Shown: in pieces, positions 27,001-36,984 of the stretch | Numbering within the stretch: position 1 is the stretch's first letter | How the letters are laid out: each line of letters begins with the position of its first letter | Assembly (NCBI RefSeq): GCF_030503875.2 | Contig: NZ_CP129968.2 | Location: forward strand, 1,240,001-1,304,000 | Length of the DNA: 64,000 nt | Source of the DNA: Marivirga arenosa | Lineage (GTDB): Bacteria > Bacteroidota > Bacteroidia > Cytophagales > Cyclobacteriaceae | Reading direction: 5' to 3' | Made by a program: the position numbers and the translations under genes | Notes under the pieces: model-generated | The model's input: the letters and a program-made list of their open reading frames with translations, nothing else | Told to the model about the DNA's origin: nothing | Database searches by the model: none

Positions 27001-27156
27001 AATCAAATCTATCTTTATGATTTAAATGGAAAACTGATATTGGAAGCTCCAATTCAAAATAAAATCACGACTATTAATGTTCAACATCTGAGATCTGGAT
27101 TATACTTTATTCGATTAGAAGGGAATAATGAGATCAAAAGGTTTGTGAAGGAATAG
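24091..27156 (+). CDS. T9SS-secreted M43-type (pappalysin-like) metalloprotease
   Basis: A 1021-aa secreted zinc protease. The signal peptide ends near FQAQSQ. The catalytic domain (about residues 70-330) carries [12 protein letters not shown] (HEXXHXXGXXH zinc site near 231-242) and the Met-turn [21 protein letters not shown], typical of the M43/pregnancy-associated plasma protein-A family. A fibronectin III-like domain ([19 protein letters not shown]), a CUB-like/PPC-like region, Ig-like repeats ([20 protein letters not shown]), SprB-like modules and a T9SS sorting domain ([14 protein letters not shown]...[12 protein letters not shown]) follow. Secreted protein degradation or processing is the likely role. 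Modules are shared with the protein at 20224. Confidence 0.92.
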   Translation: [1021 protein letters not shown]

Positions 27157-27879
27157 CTATTTTGATCCTTTAGGATGGTTTATCAATTGAAAATATTTCT
27201 CTTTTAATAGTTGAGGAGGATAACCTTTTAAAAACATTCTGAATATTTTGAGATTGGCTGTATTGACTTTCCAATAGCTATTGAATTCATATTTTCTTGC
27301 AGAGACTAATACAGATTTTGGTATAATTCCAAATCGGTAATTTTTCCATAATCGCTTTATGAGCTCAAAATCCTCCATTAAAATATATTCTTCATTGAAG
27401 CCTCTATTTTCATTAAAAATTGATTTTTTGATGAATAGTGTTTGATCACCACCTCTACACCATAAGAATTTGAAACGGGTAAAAAATGAATTAACGGCTA
27501 AAAGTGGACTTTTAGAATCAAATTTAAAGCGATAACATCCAAAATCATTTCCTGAATGTACTGACTGTTGGATATCTTGTACAAAACTTTTGGGAGGTTT
27601 TGCATCGGCATGTACAAAATATAAAATATCACCTTTTGCAATTTTAGCTCCTTCATTCATTTGATGTGCTCTAGAAGCTTTTTTTGTGCTGATTGTTATT
27701 ACTCCCAATTTTGAAGCAATTTCAGCAGTATGGTCTTCGCTTTTAGCATCACTTACGATTATTTCTATATCACTATGCCCACTATTGGCTTTCAAATGCT
27801 GAATTAGGGTACTTATGTTTTCGGCCTCATTTAGTGTCGGTATAATGACAGATATTTTATTATTCTGTGTATGGGACAT
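27157..27879 (-). CDS. Family 2 glycosyltransferase (TIGR04283-like)
   Basis: A 240-aa GT-A glycosyltransferase. The nucleotide-binding start is ISVIIPTLNEAENIS; the DXD-like metal site is VHADAKPP. ASRAHQMNEGAKIAKGDILYFVHAD is the signature of the subfamily often named rSAM/selenodomain-associated transferase 2. No radical SAM partner is present nearby. Its stop touches the stop of the metalloprotease gene (convergent). Acceptor unknown. Confidence 0.85.
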   Translation of the reverse strand: MSHTQNNKISVIIPTLNEAENISTLIQHLKANSGHSDIEIIVSDAKSEDHTAEIASKLGVITISTKKASRAHQMNEGAKIAKGDILYFVHADAKPPKSFVQDIQQSVHSGNDFGCYRFKFDSKSPLLAVNSFFTRFKFLWCRGGDQTLFIKKSIFNENRGFNEEYILMEDFELIKRLWKNYRFGIIPKSVLVSARKYEFNSYWKVNTANLKIFRMFLKGYPPQLLKEKYFQLINHPKGSK

Positions 27880-27931
27880 CTATAAAGATTATAATTGCGT
27901 AGTTGATTGAAACATCTACGAATTAACAATA

Positions 27932-28720
27932 ATGAAAAGATTTAGCCTCCTAATAATTATCATTTCTTTAACAATTTTTAGTTTTCCTTCTAACGGTCAG
28001 AATAAAATTGATAATGAACCAAATGAATTTGTCAAACTTAGTATGAAATTGATTTCTGCTGTTAAAAACAAAGAGGATTACCAAAAATACGTAGATGAAT
28101 ATAAAGCATTACCTCTTTCTGAATTAGCTCAATCATTAGATACTGATGAAAAAACCAAAGCATTTTGGATCAATACGTATAATGCCTATGTACAAATTCT
28201 ACTTTCTGAGGATCCCTCATTGTTTGAAGATAGAGGTTCGTTCTTTAAATCAGATTTAATCAATGTAGGAGGAGAAATGTTAAGCTTTGATTTTATAGAA
28301 CATGGAATCATTAGAGGATCAAAGGTAAAATTATCAATGGGTTTTTTGAAAGATCCTTTTGCAAGTAAACTAGAAAAAGAATTTAGAGTTGACGAGACTG
28401 ATGGTAGAATCCATTTTGCTTTAAACTGCGGTGCTACTTCTTGTCCTTATGTAGCGGTTTATAGTGCTCATGATTTAGAAAATGAATTAGATCAAATTGC
28501 CAAACAATTTCTTCAAAGAACAATTCGATATGATGAAAATGAAGAAGAAGTTTATGTCACTACTTTATTCAGTTGGTTTAAAGGAGATTTCTCTGAGCAG
28601 GGCGGAGTTATTGGATACTTGAAGAAGTATGATTGTATTCCCGAAGATGCTAGTCCTGGTGTTAATTATAAGGATTATGACTGGACTCTCGATCTAGGAA
28701 ATTTTACTGAACTAAAATGA
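27932..28720 (+). CDS. DUF547-containing exported protein
   Basis: A 262-aa protein with an N-terminal signal peptide (FSLLIIIISLTIFSFPSNGQ) and a DUF547 domain: TKAFWINTYNAYVQILL, INVGGEMLSFDFIEHGIIRG and DGRIHFALNCGATSCPYVAVYSA. DUF547 resembles papain-like/transglutaminase folds, but its activity is unknown. The conserved Asn-Cys-Gly and Ser-Cys-Pro region could be catalytic, which is speculation. It ends at a terminator shared with the convergent barrel gene. Confidence 0.87.
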   Translation: MKRFSLLIIIISLTIFSFPSNGQNKIDNEPNEFVKLSMKLISAVKNKEDYQKYVDEYKALPLSELAQSLDTDEKTKAFWINTYNAYVQILLSEDPSLFEDRGSFFKSDLINVGGEMLSFDFIEHGIIRGSKVKLSMGFLKDPFASKLEKEFRVDETDGRIHFALNCGATSCPYVAVYSAHDLENELDQIAKQFLQRTIRYDENEEEVYVTTLFSWFKGDFSEQGGVIGYLKKYDCIPEDASPGVNYKDYDWTLDLGNFTELK

Positions 28721-28726
28721 AAAAAT

Positions 28727-28758
28727 AAAGCCTGCCAATTTAAATTAGCAGGCTTTTT
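28727..28758. terminator. Bidirectional terminator
   Basis: AAAGCCTGC (28727-28735) pairs with GCAGGCTTT (28748-28756), with T/A tracts on both sides. It lies between the convergent DUF547 and outer-membrane barrel genes and can serve both. Confidence 0.9.
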
Positions 28759-28759
28759 G

Positions 28760-29896
28760 CTAAAAAGCTTCATTAAAGGCAATGTAAAAGCCACTACTTT
28801 CTTTTCCTACTGCATAATCAAGTCTAACATTTATATGTTTGGTTTTATCAAAAACGAATCTTAAACCCGCTCCACCCGCATAATTCCATCTACCCATGCC
28901 ATAATCTCCCCAATTGGCTGCGGTTTGACCAGCTGATCCAAAAACCGCTAAACCAAATCTCCAAAATAGCTCTTGTCTAATTTCTAATTGTCCTAATAGT
29001 AGGTTTTTGTCTTGAAAATACCCCTGAAAATAGCCACGCATTTTCTTATTTCCTCCGAGTTGGGCCAATCTGTTGAAAGGGACATCTCCAAAGTTGTTGA
29101 CCACAAATGCATTGCTGGCTAAAACCGTTTTATCTGTGATCGATTTATAATAGGCGTAATCTAGCGATACTGTTCCATAATTATGTGTACTCCCTGTCAC
29201 GCTATGGTTAAACTCAGTATAACTCTCTAGATAATGTCCTTCTCTAGGATAATAAACTCCATCTCGGGTATCATAAATTAAAGCAGGTCCAATACCACTT
29301 GTTCTATTATAAAGACCACCTGAGTAATCCTCTTGCTGAAAACTTCCCGTATTATCCCATTCAATTATATCGTAATTTTCAAACCAATATCGACCACCGA
29401 TGAATAAATTAGGGATTGTTTGTTTTAGCAGAAATATTCTCGCCCTTGGGAATATGGCTCTATATGTAGAGAACTGATCAGGTTGTCCATTATTCCCTAT
29501 GCCATAAAAAGGATAAGCATAATTATAGAAGCCAAGCTCCCCTATACTTCTCCATTTATTCTGATCCCAATAGATTTGAAATGGAAGAAAAATTAGCGTT
29601 TGGTTTTTGGTAGTATATCCTGCAGCCAATTGAATTTGACTAGCTATAATTGGCTTTTTTCGCTCGGTGAAGAAATTATATAAGATGCTAGCTCCATAAA
29701 ATAAGCCGGATTCAGGAGTGTAATAAACTACAGGTAATGGAAATAAAGAGTTTTTATCAGTCTCATAAATAGTGGAGTCTAATTCAACTATATTTTCATC
29801 GAACTGGTCCTGCGCTATTACATTTTCACTTAAAATAGGAATTGTTGAAAGGGTAATTAAAAATGAATAAAATAAGTTTTTTGAGGATTCTTTCAT
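28760..29896 (-). CDS. BamA/TamA-family outer membrane barrel protein
   Basis: A 378-aa bacterial surface-antigen (D15)-type beta-barrel without POTRA domains. I place the start at 29896, giving the signal peptide MKESSKNLFYSFLITLSTIP...NVIAQ; the longer frame adds 40 hydrophobic residues that overlap the divergent promoter region. VYYTPESGLFYGAS, RTSGIGPALIYDTRDGVYYPREGHYLE and the last strands AGGAGLRFVFDK, VRLDYAVGKESSGFYIAFNEAF are typical. Such short members are often patatin-like C-termini or stand-alone barrels; role uncertain. Confidence 0.8.
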   Translation of the reverse strand: MKESSKNLFYSFLITLSTIPILSENVIAQDQFDENIVELDSTIYETDKNSLFPLPVVYYTPESGLFYGASILYNFFTERKKPIIASQIQLAAGYTTKNQTLIFLPFQIYWDQNKWRSIGELGFYNYAYPFYGIGNNGQPDQFSTYRAIFPRARIFLLKQTIPNLFIGGRYWFENYDIIEWDNTGSFQQEDYSGGLYNRTSGIGPALIYDTRDGVYYPREGHYLESYTEFNHSVTGSTHNYGTVSLDYAYYKSITDKTVLASNAFVVNNFGDVPFNRLAQLGGNKKMRGYFQGYFQDKNLLLGQLEIRQELFWRFGLAVFGSAGQTAANWGDYGMGRWNYAGGAGLRFVFDKTKHINVRLDYAVGKESSGFYIAFNEAF

Positions 29897-30033
29897 GAAT
29901 TTTCGATTCACTAAAATTAAAGTTTTGTATAACAGTAAGTAAAAGAGTATTTTGTATGGAATTTTTTCAAATGATCCGAAATATATAAAGAAAATACTGA
30001 AGCATAATAGTAGCATTCATTCTAATATTGTAG

Positions 30034-32076
30034 ATGAAAAATATATTCCTAATCCTTTTTATAAGTATAATTCCTTTTTTAGGATACACACAGGAATCTG
30101 AGATTGATAGCTTATACAACCTAGCTCAAAACTCCAATGATAGTGTTAAGGCTAATATCTATTTGGATATAGCAGTAGCCTATCGTACAATTGATCCAAA
30201 AAAAGCACTCGAATTTGCAAATGATGCATTAGGTTTTGCTAACAAAAGCAATTTCTATTACATCAAAGCGGAGTCTCTTAATATCTTAGGTGCTATTTAT
30301 AATGTGCTGGGAGAATACGATAGAGCAGTGTCTTTATTGCAAGAGTCGTTACGGAATTATGAATTACTGGGGTATTCTAAAGGAGTGGCAAATTCTTCCA
30401 ACAGTTTGGGAGTATTATATTTTAATCATCATGATTATGAAAATGCCAAAAAGTATTACCAAAAGGCTTTAAGTTTAGTTGATTCTGCCGAATATCCTGT
30501 AGCAGTTGGTGTTTACAAACTAAATATTGGAGAAGTTTATCAGGCCACCCAAGAAAATAATAATGCTTTAAAGTTAGAAAGGAAGGCCTACGAAATTTTT
30601 GAAGCGCTCGAAGATGTTAATGGCATGGCTTACGCTTTAGGGGTACAGGCAAAAGTTTATTTAAATGAAGGTAAAGAAGCCAAAGCAATTCAAAACACAA
30701 AAAAAACGCTAGATCTTTTAATTGAAAGTCAGGATTTTTTAGGAGCCGTTGAATACTTAAATTTTCTGGTAGGGATATACATCAGAACCGGAAATTTAGC
30801 TGCTGCTGAAGAGAATGTAAATTCTGCTTTAGACTTATCACGCCAAATTAATTCTTTAAAATGGAAGATTGAGTCTTTTGAGAATTTGTCCGAAATCTTG
30901 TATAAAAAAGGTCAATATAGAAAAGCTTTTCAATACAAAGACTCTGCCGATATAAGTAAAAGTAAATTGCTTGATGAAGAGAAACAAAAACAAATTTCAA
31001 ACCTTAGAATTATTTATGAAACAGAGCAGAAAGAGAAAGAGAATGAAATTTTAAGAATTGATAAAGAGTTAAAGCAGAAAACGATTTACCAACAAAGAGT
31101 TCTGAATATTGTAATTGTAAGTGTTTTGGTAATTATAATAGTTTTTGCAATTCTTACGTTCAGAGCTAAAAACCAAAAGCAGAAAGCTAATATCCAGCTT
31201 AAATTACAAAACGAAGAAATTCTTCAGCAAAGGGAGGAAATCGAAACACAAGCGGAAAGACTCAAAGCCATTAATACTGATGTCATTCATAAAAATCAGT
31301 TAATTCAGGAGAAAAATCAAAATATTACCGATAGCATGAATTATGCTAAAAGTATCCAAACGGCTCTTCTTCCTTTTCACACTCGAATATCAGCAGAATT
31401 AGAAGATTTCTTTATTTACTATCAGCCAAAAGATATTGTGAGTGGTGATTTTTATTGGTTTAATGAAACCGAAAATAAGGTTTTTGTTGTTGTTGCCGAT
31501 TGCACGGGTCATGGAATTCCCGGTGCGTTTATGAGTTTTATTGGTCATGATCTCCTTAACCACATAATTAATTTTAAAAATGTTAATAATCCTGCAGAAA
31601 TATTAAAGCAGCTAAAATTGAGTGTGGCGCATCTCCTAAGGCAAAAGCAAACAGGCAATAGGGATGGGATGGATATTTCTATATGCGTTTGGGATAAAAA
31701 AGAACAAAAAGTACAGTTTTCCGGTGCTAATCATGAATTGATTTATATTCAGAATAAGCAATTACATCAGCTAAAAGGAAATAAAACCACCATCGGGCTT
31801 GATCATGATAAAAAAGTTAAGGATTTCGATGTTCATGAAATAAAGATTACTAATGATACTTGCTTTTATCTCTTCTCAGATGGTTATGTAGATCAATTTG
31901 GAGGTCTAAATAACAAAAAATATATGATTAAGAATTTCCGAGAATTATTGTTAAGGATTCATATGAAGAAGATGAATACACAAAAGGAAATTATTAAGGA
32001 AACCTTTGATCAGTGGAAAAAAGATCAAGAACAAGTTGATGATATTTTGGTGTGGGGATTTAGGATTTTTAACTAA
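30034..32076 (+). CDS. TPR-containing SpoIIE/PP2C-type serine phosphatase
   Basis: A 680-aa signalling protein. A signal peptide (FLILFISIIPFLGYTQ) leads to six or so TPR repeats (about 30-310; for example ALEFANDALGFA, ALSLLQ-like helices), one transmembrane segment (VIVSVLVIIIVFAILTF, near 360), a coiled coil, then a SpoIIE phosphatase domain: SMNYAKSIQTALLP, YYQPKDIVSGDFYWF, VVVADCTGHGIPGAFMSFIG, DGMDISICVWD and LFSDGYVDQFGG with the metal-binding Asp residues. It probably dephosphorylates an anti-sigma-antagonist-like protein; none is adjacent. Confidence 0.9.
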   Translation: MKNIFLILFISIIPFLGYTQESEIDSLYNLAQNSNDSVKANIYLDIAVAYRTIDPKKALEFANDALGFANKSNFYYIKAESLNILGAIYNVLGEYDRAVSLLQESLRNYELLGYSKGVANSSNSLGVLYFNHHDYENAKKYYQKALSLVDSAEYPVAVGVYKLNIGEVYQATQENNNALKLERKAYEIFEALEDVNGMAYALGVQAKVYLNEGKEAKAIQNTKKTLDLLIESQDFLGAVEYLNFLVGIYIRTGNLAAAEENVNSALDLSRQINSLKWKIESFENLSEILYKKGQYRKAFQYKDSADISKSKLLDEEKQKQISNLRIIYETEQKEKENEILRIDKELKQKTIYQQRVLNIVIVSVLVIIIVFAILTFRAKNQKQKANIQLKLQNEEILQQREEIETQAERLKAINTDVIHKNQLIQEKNQNITDSMNYAKSIQTALLPFHTRISAELEDFFIYYQPKDIVSGDFYWFNETENKVFVVVADCTGHGIPGAFMSFIGHDLLNHIINFKNVNNPAEILKQLKLSVAHLLRQKQTGNRDGMDISICVWDKKEQKVQFSGANHELIYIQNKQLHQLKGNKTTIGLDHDKKVKDFDVHEIKITNDTCFYLFSDGYVDQFGGLNNKKYMIKNFRELLLRIHMKKMNTQKEIIKETFDQWKKDQEQVDDILVWGFRIFN

Positions 32077-32206
32077 ATCTCATCAATACTTTTCTTAAAT
32101 GTTACTTTCTTGTGTTTTAGTTAGATATTTCAAGAATGTAAAACTCTATTTTTCAGTTATTTAAAAGCAAATTTAGTTTTTTCTATGCTTAACTGAATCA
32201 TCCTAT

Positions 32207-32214
32207 TATTTTTG
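32207..32214 (+). promoter_or_regulatory. guaA -7 promoter element, near-leaderless mRNA
   Basis: TATTTTTG at 32207-32214 fits TAnnTTTG and ends 4 nt before the guaA ATG at 32219. With the usual start 4-7 nt after this element the guaA mRNA would have almost no 5' UTR. The -33 position reads ATG (32185-32187), a partial match to TTG. Confidence 0.6.
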
Positions 32215-32218
32215 CAGC

Positions 32219-33748
32219 ATGACAGAGCAAATTATTATTCTAGATTTTGGTTCACAATACACTCAACTAATAGCAAGAAGAGTACGTGAACTTAACGTTT
32301 ATTGTGAAATCCATCCTTTCTATGACGCACCAGAATTAACCCCTGATGTAAAGGGAGTCATTTTATCAGGTAGCCCTTGTTCAGTAAGGGATGAGGATTG
32401 CCCAAAGATTGATCTTTCAAAATATCGTGGAAAAGTTCCGCTTTTAGGAGTTTGCTATGGAGCGCAATATTTAGCCCAAAATAATGGAGGAGAGGTTTTG
32501 CCTTCAGAAATAAGAGAATACGGTAGAGCAAAACTTACTAGTTTTGATGAAAATAATGATTTGCTGAAAAACCTAACCAAAGGATCGCAGGTTTGGATGT
32601 CACATGGCGATACTATAAAAACATTACCTAGTGGGTTTACAATTATTGCAAGCACTCCCTCTGTAGAAGTTGCCGCATTTAAACTAGATGATGAACCTAC
32701 CTATGGCATTCAATTCCACCCAGAAGTAACGCACACTTTAGAAGGTAAGCAGCTGTTAGAAAATTTCTTAGTAAAGATCTGTGGCTGTGCCCAAGATTGG
32801 ACCTCAGAAGCTTTTGCTGATAGCATGATTGCGGAATTAAAAGAACAATTAGGTGATGATAAAGTAGTATTAGGGTTGTCAGGTGGTGTTGATTCATCAG
32901 TTGCAGCAATGCTTATCCATCATGCAATTGGTAAAAACTTATATTGCATTTTTGTAGATAATGGTCTATTGAGGAAGAATGAGTTTGAAGAGGTTTTAGA
33001 ATCCTACAAACACATGGGACTTAATGTAAAAGGGGTTGATGCAAAAGACCAATTTTATAAAGCTTTAGCAGGGGTTTCTGATCCTGAAGGAAAACGAAAA
33101 GCAATTGGTAAAACATTTATAGAAGTATTCGATCAAGAAGCTCATGCTATTAAGGATGTGAAATGGTTGGCGCAAGGAACAATATATCCTGATATTATTG
33201 AATCAGTATCCGTAAAAGGACCTTCTGCAACTATTAAATCACATCACAATGTGGGCGGTCTTCCAGAAAAAATGAATTTAAAGGTGGTAGAACCACTGAA
33301 AACACTATTCAAAGATGGTGTTCGTTCAGTAGGAAAAGCATTAGAAATCGATCAAAAAATATTAGGTCGTCACCCATTTCCAGGTCCAGGCTTGGCAATT
33401 CGTATTTTGGGAGATGTTACACCTGAAAAAGTCCATATTATCCAAGAAGTAGATGCGATATTTATAGGAATGATGAAAGAAAGAGGACTTTATGATGATG
33501 TTTGGCAAGCAGGATCAATTTTACTTCCAATCCAATCTGTAGGAGTAATGGGAGATGAAAGAACTTATGAAAGAGTAGTGGCATTGCGAGCTGTAGCGAG
33601 TGTAGATGGTATGACTGCAGACTGGGTTCATCTGCCTTATGAATTCTTAAGTGATGTATCGAATGAAATTATAAATAAAGTAAAAGGTGTTAATAGAGTT
33701 GTTTATGATATTAGTTCTAAGCCCCCAGCTACAATTGAGTGGGAATAA
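32219..33748 (+). CDS. guaA: GMP synthase (glutamine-hydrolysing)
   Basis: A 509-aa two-domain enzyme that converts XMP to GMP. The N-terminal GATase domain has [10 protein letters not shown] (nucleophile Cys) and [12 protein letters not shown]. The ATP-pyrophosphatase domain has [15 protein letters not shown], and the C-terminal dimerisation domain has [26 protein letters not shown] and the ending KPPATIEWE. Complete and of normal length. It is preceded by a promoter element almost touching the start codon. Confidence 0.98.
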   Translation: MTEQIIILDFGSQYTQLIARRVRELNVYCEIHPFYDAPELTPDVKGVILSGSPCSVRDEDCPKIDLSKYRGKVPLLGVCYGAQYLAQNNGGEVLPSEIREYGRAKLTSFDENNDLLKNLTKGSQVWMSHGDTIKTLPSGFTIIASTPSVEVAAFKLDDEPTYGIQFHPEVTHTLEGKQLLENFLVKICGCAQDWTSEAFADSMIAELKEQLGDDKVVLGLSGGVDSSVAAMLIHHAIGKNLYCIFVDNGLLRKNEFEEVLESYKHMGLNVKGVDAKDQFYKALAGVSDPEGKRKAIGKTFIEVFDQEAHAIKDVKWLAQGTIYPDIIESVSVKGPSATIKSHHNVGGLPEKMNLKVVEPLKTLFKDGVRSVGKALEIDQKILGRHPFPGPGLAIRILGDVTPEKVHIIQEVDAIFIGMMKERGLYDDVWQAGSILLPIQSVGVMGDERTYERVVALRAVASVDGMTADWVHLPYEFLSDVSNEIINKVKGVNRVVYDISSKPPATIEWE

Positions 33749-33795
33749 TTAATTTTAAACTTATTAATGCTTTCTATCAGGATAATAAAGAGATC

Positions 33796-35607
33796 ATGCG
33801 ATTAAAACCAATTATTATATTTGGAGTGATAATGTTTTGTGCCTTTCAGCTAAATGCACAAGTAAATTATCAATCAGAATACTTGTCTGGAAAGAATTAT
33901 TTCAAACAGGCTAACTATCAAAGAGCTCAAAATCATTTTGTAAATCTGTTAGATCTTAACGAGAATAATCCATTTTATCTTTATGCTTCCTATTTCTATG
34001 CAATTTCAGCTTATGAAACAGGCAATAAAGAAAGAGCCATGGAAGTGTTAGGAAGAATAAGAACTACACATCCTGAATGGGATAAAATTGATGAGGCTAA
34101 TATTTGGTATGGCAAAATGTTATTGCAAGAAGGTGATCTTCTCAAAGGACTTAATGTTTTAAACAGTATCGAAAATAGGGACTTAGATACCGTTGCTCAG
34201 AAGATCAAGCGTTACACTTTGGTTAACTATGATAGCATTCCTCAACTCCAGAAAGCTTTAGAATTAAACCCTTATGATAAGATTCTGGCTGAGCATTTAG
34301 CCATGAAAATTAATCAACAACCCATAGTAGATAGACAGGTTGAGTTAATGGAATTCTTGATTGATTCATTCAATTTAAATAGAGCAAGCTTCGATTTTGT
34401 TGATAAAAGTGTTTCTGAAAAGAAAGACCAATACAGAATTGCGGTTTTATTACCTTTTTTAACTGATAATCTTACTACTACTAAGGGAAACAAAGGAAAT
34501 CAGTTTGTATTGGATATTTATCAAGGCATTGAAATAGCTGCGAATGAATTGAATGCAAATGGAAAGAAGATTGAGCTTCTTGCTTATGATACCAAAAGAG
34601 ATAGTTTAACCACGTCAGAGATCATTGAAAGTGGTGAGTTGTTACAAATGGATATGATTATTGGACCTTTATATCCTATTCCAGCAGGAATGATAAGAGC
34701 CTATTCTTATGAGCATAAAATAAATATGGTTAATCCATTATCTACCAATTCTGAGACAATTGCCACGAATCCTTATTCCTTTTTGACTAAGGCGACTCCT
34801 GAAACACGAGCTAAAATGGCAGCTAGGTTTGCTATAAATAATATGGAGTCTAAAAATGCTACTATCTTATATGGAAGCAAATCACAAGATTCTATTTTTG
34901 CTTATACATACAAAAGAGAATTAGAAAAGGATTCCTTTAATATTACTTGGATGGCCGCATCTCGCTCTGCAGTTTCTAGTACTGAAATATTACGTTCTTT
35001 AACTGAGGTATTTGATCCTGACACTACCTATACTGATGGTAAAGTTTATGTTAGTAATACAGTTAAAGTGAGAGTAAGTGAAGAGGATTCTTTAATAATG
35101 TCACGAGATACCATAGGTCATATCATGCTAGCTTCTTCGGATAATTTATTAGTATCTAATGTTTTGAGTGCGATTGATACAAGAAGAGATAGTATTCCTT
35201 TAATTGGATATGATGAATGGATGGAATTTAATCAAATTTCATTTGATCAATTACAAAGAATGGGCGTAATAATGATTGGTCAGAATTATTTCGATTTTAC
35301 GTCTGCAGAAGTAGTAGATTTTAAAGATTCCTATAAAGAAAGTTATAACAAATTGCCTTCACAGTATAGTTATGATGGATATGAAACCATGAGATTTTTT
35401 GGAGCTAAATTAATTCAATATGGTAATTATTTCCAGTATGGTCTTTATGAAGAAGGGTTTCAGGAAGGCTATTTATACTTTGGGTTTGATTATACAAATG
35501 CGAATGATAATCAAGTAGTACCAATTATGAAAATGGAGGATTTAAAATTGAAGATGCTCAATTATGAGCAAGAAGAGGAAGAGAATCCTTCTGTTTTCAA
35601 AGAATAA
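33796..35607 (+). CDS. Exported TPR plus periplasmic-binding-fold protein
   Basis: A 603-aa exported protein. The start at 33796 gives the signal peptide MRLKPIIIFGVIMFCAFQLNAQ; the longer frame from a GTG at 33739 overlaps guaA and lacks one. Residues ~25-200 form TPR-like repeats (YFKQANYQRAQNHFVNLLDL). From about 215 a type I periplasmic-binding fold follows (YRIAVLLPFL, LDIYQGIEIAANELNANGKKIELLAYDTKRD, MIIGPLYPIPAGMI), similar to the amino-acid-binding/LpoA-like family. It lies between guaA and hemL. Substrate unknown. Confidence 0.78.
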   Translation: MRLKPIIIFGVIMFCAFQLNAQVNYQSEYLSGKNYFKQANYQRAQNHFVNLLDLNENNPFYLYASYFYAISAYETGNKERAMEVLGRIRTTHPEWDKIDEANIWYGKMLLQEGDLLKGLNVLNSIENRDLDTVAQKIKRYTLVNYDSIPQLQKALELNPYDKILAEHLAMKINQQPIVDRQVELMEFLIDSFNLNRASFDFVDKSVSEKKDQYRIAVLLPFLTDNLTTTKGNKGNQFVLDIYQGIEIAANELNANGKKIELLAYDTKRDSLTTSEIIESGELLQMDMIIGPLYPIPAGMIRAYSYEHKINMVNPLSTNSETIATNPYSFLTKATPETRAKMAARFAINNMESKNATILYGSKSQDSIFAYTYKRELEKDSFNITWMAASRSAVSSTEILRSLTEVFDPDTTYTDGKVYVSNTVKVRVSEEDSLIMSRDTIGHIMLASSDNLLVSNVLSAIDTRRDSIPLIGYDEWMEFNQISFDQLQRMGVIMIGQNYFDFTSAEVVDFKDSYKESYNKLPSQYSYDGYETMRFFGAKLIQYGNYFQYGLYEEGFQEGYLYFGFDYTNANDNQVVPIMKMEDLKLKMLNYEQEEEENPSVFKE

Positions 35608-35634
35608 TTTTCAAATACAAAAAGCAAACTATTT

Positions 35635-36930
35635 ATGTTGGATAAGTCCAAAAGCAAATCTTTATTTACTAAGGCGCAAAATTTTATTCCAGGTGGTGTG
35701 AACTCACCTGTTAGGGCATTTAAAGCAGTTGGGGGTGATCCTATCTTCATAAAAAGTGCTAAAGGTGCTTATATGTATGATGAAGATGGAAATAAATACA
35801 TTGATTTAATCAATTCTTGGGGGCCTATGATTTTAGGTCATGGAAATGGAGCTATTGAAGCAGCAGTAGCGGATGCTTTAAAAAGATCACTTTCATTTGG
35901 TGCTCCTACAGCAAAAGAAATAGAGATTGCTGAATTAATAACCCATATGGTGCCATCCATTGAAAAAGTTAGGATGGTAAACTCGGGTACTGAAGCTACT
36001 ATGTCAGCAGTTCGATTAGCTAGAGGTTATACGGGCAGAGAAAAAATATTGAAATTTGAAGGCTGTTACCATGGCCATGGTGATAGCTTCTTAATTGCAG
36101 CAGGAAGTGGAGCAGCAACCATGGGTACTCCTAATTCTCCAGGGGTAACACAAGGAACCGCAAAAGATACTTTAACAGCTCCATTTAATGATTTAGATGC
36201 AGTAAAAAATATTGTAGAACAAAATAAAGATCAGATTGCGGCTTTAATAGTTGAGCCAGTCGCTGGTAATATGGGCTGTGTTCTTCCAAAGGAAGGTTAT
36301 TTACAAGGCTTAAGGGAAATCTGTGACCAAAATGGAATCGTATTAATTTTTGATGAAGTAATGACTGGTTTCAGATTATCCAAAGCAGGCGCTCAGGGAA
36401 TCTTCAACATAAAACCAGATATTACCACCTTAGGTAAAATTATTGGTGGAGGTATGCCTGTAGGTGCTTATGGAGGTAAAAAAGAAATCATGGATTTTGT
36501 ATCTCCGCAAGGCCCAGTTTATCAGGCAGGTACTTTGTCTGGGAATCCTATTGCAATGGCGGCAGGCTACGCTATACTAAGCTATTTGAATGATCATGAC
36601 GAAGTATATGAGCAAATTGGAGCTTCTGGTCAATATTTAGCTAAAGAATTAGCCAAAGTAAATACAGCTTTAGGTAAGGATTATACGATCAATCAATTAG
36701 GATCTATGATTAGCATATTCTTTACAAACGAGCAAGTTCATGATTTTGAAGGGGCGAAAAAATGCGATACCGAGATGTTTGGAAAATATTTTCAAGGTAT
36801 GTTAAATGAAGGGGTTTATTTACCACCTGCTCAATTTGAATCATGGTTTTTATCTACTTCATTATCAGCTGAAGATCTTGATCATATTGTTAAATCACAC
36901 GAAAAAGTGCTTAAAAATTTAGTGGGATAA
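35635..36930 (+). CDS. hemL: Glutamate-1-semialdehyde 2,1-aminomutase
   Basis: A 431-aa PLP enzyme making 5-aminolevulinate from glutamate-1-semialdehyde in C5 haem synthesis. It shows [59 protein letters not shown] and the PLP Lys in [20 protein letters not shown]. Length and all motifs are normal. It begins 28 bp after the TPR/periplasmic-binding-fold gene. Confidence 0.97.
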   Translation: MLDKSKSKSLFTKAQNFIPGGVNSPVRAFKAVGGDPIFIKSAKGAYMYDEDGNKYIDLINSWGPMILGHGNGAIEAAVADALKRSLSFGAPTAKEIEIAELITHMVPSIEKVRMVNSGTEATMSAVRLARGYTGREKILKFEGCYHGHGDSFLIAAGSGAATMGTPNSPGVTQGTAKDTLTAPFNDLDAVKNIVEQNKDQIAALIVEPVAGNMGCVLPKEGYLQGLREICDQNGIVLIFDEVMTGFRLSKAGAQGIFNIKPDITTLGKIIGGGMPVGAYGGKKEIMDFVSPQGPVYQAGTLSGNPIAMAAGYAILSYLNDHDEVYEQIGASGQYLAKELAKVNTALGKDYTINQLGSMISIFFTNEQVHDFEGAKKCDTEMFGKYFQGMLNEGVYLPPAQFESWFLSTSLSAEDLDHIVKSHEKVLKNLVG

Positions 36931-36984
36931 GGCTATTATTATAAATAATTGCTATTTTTCCATAATTTATCGAGGTTTTGCCTC

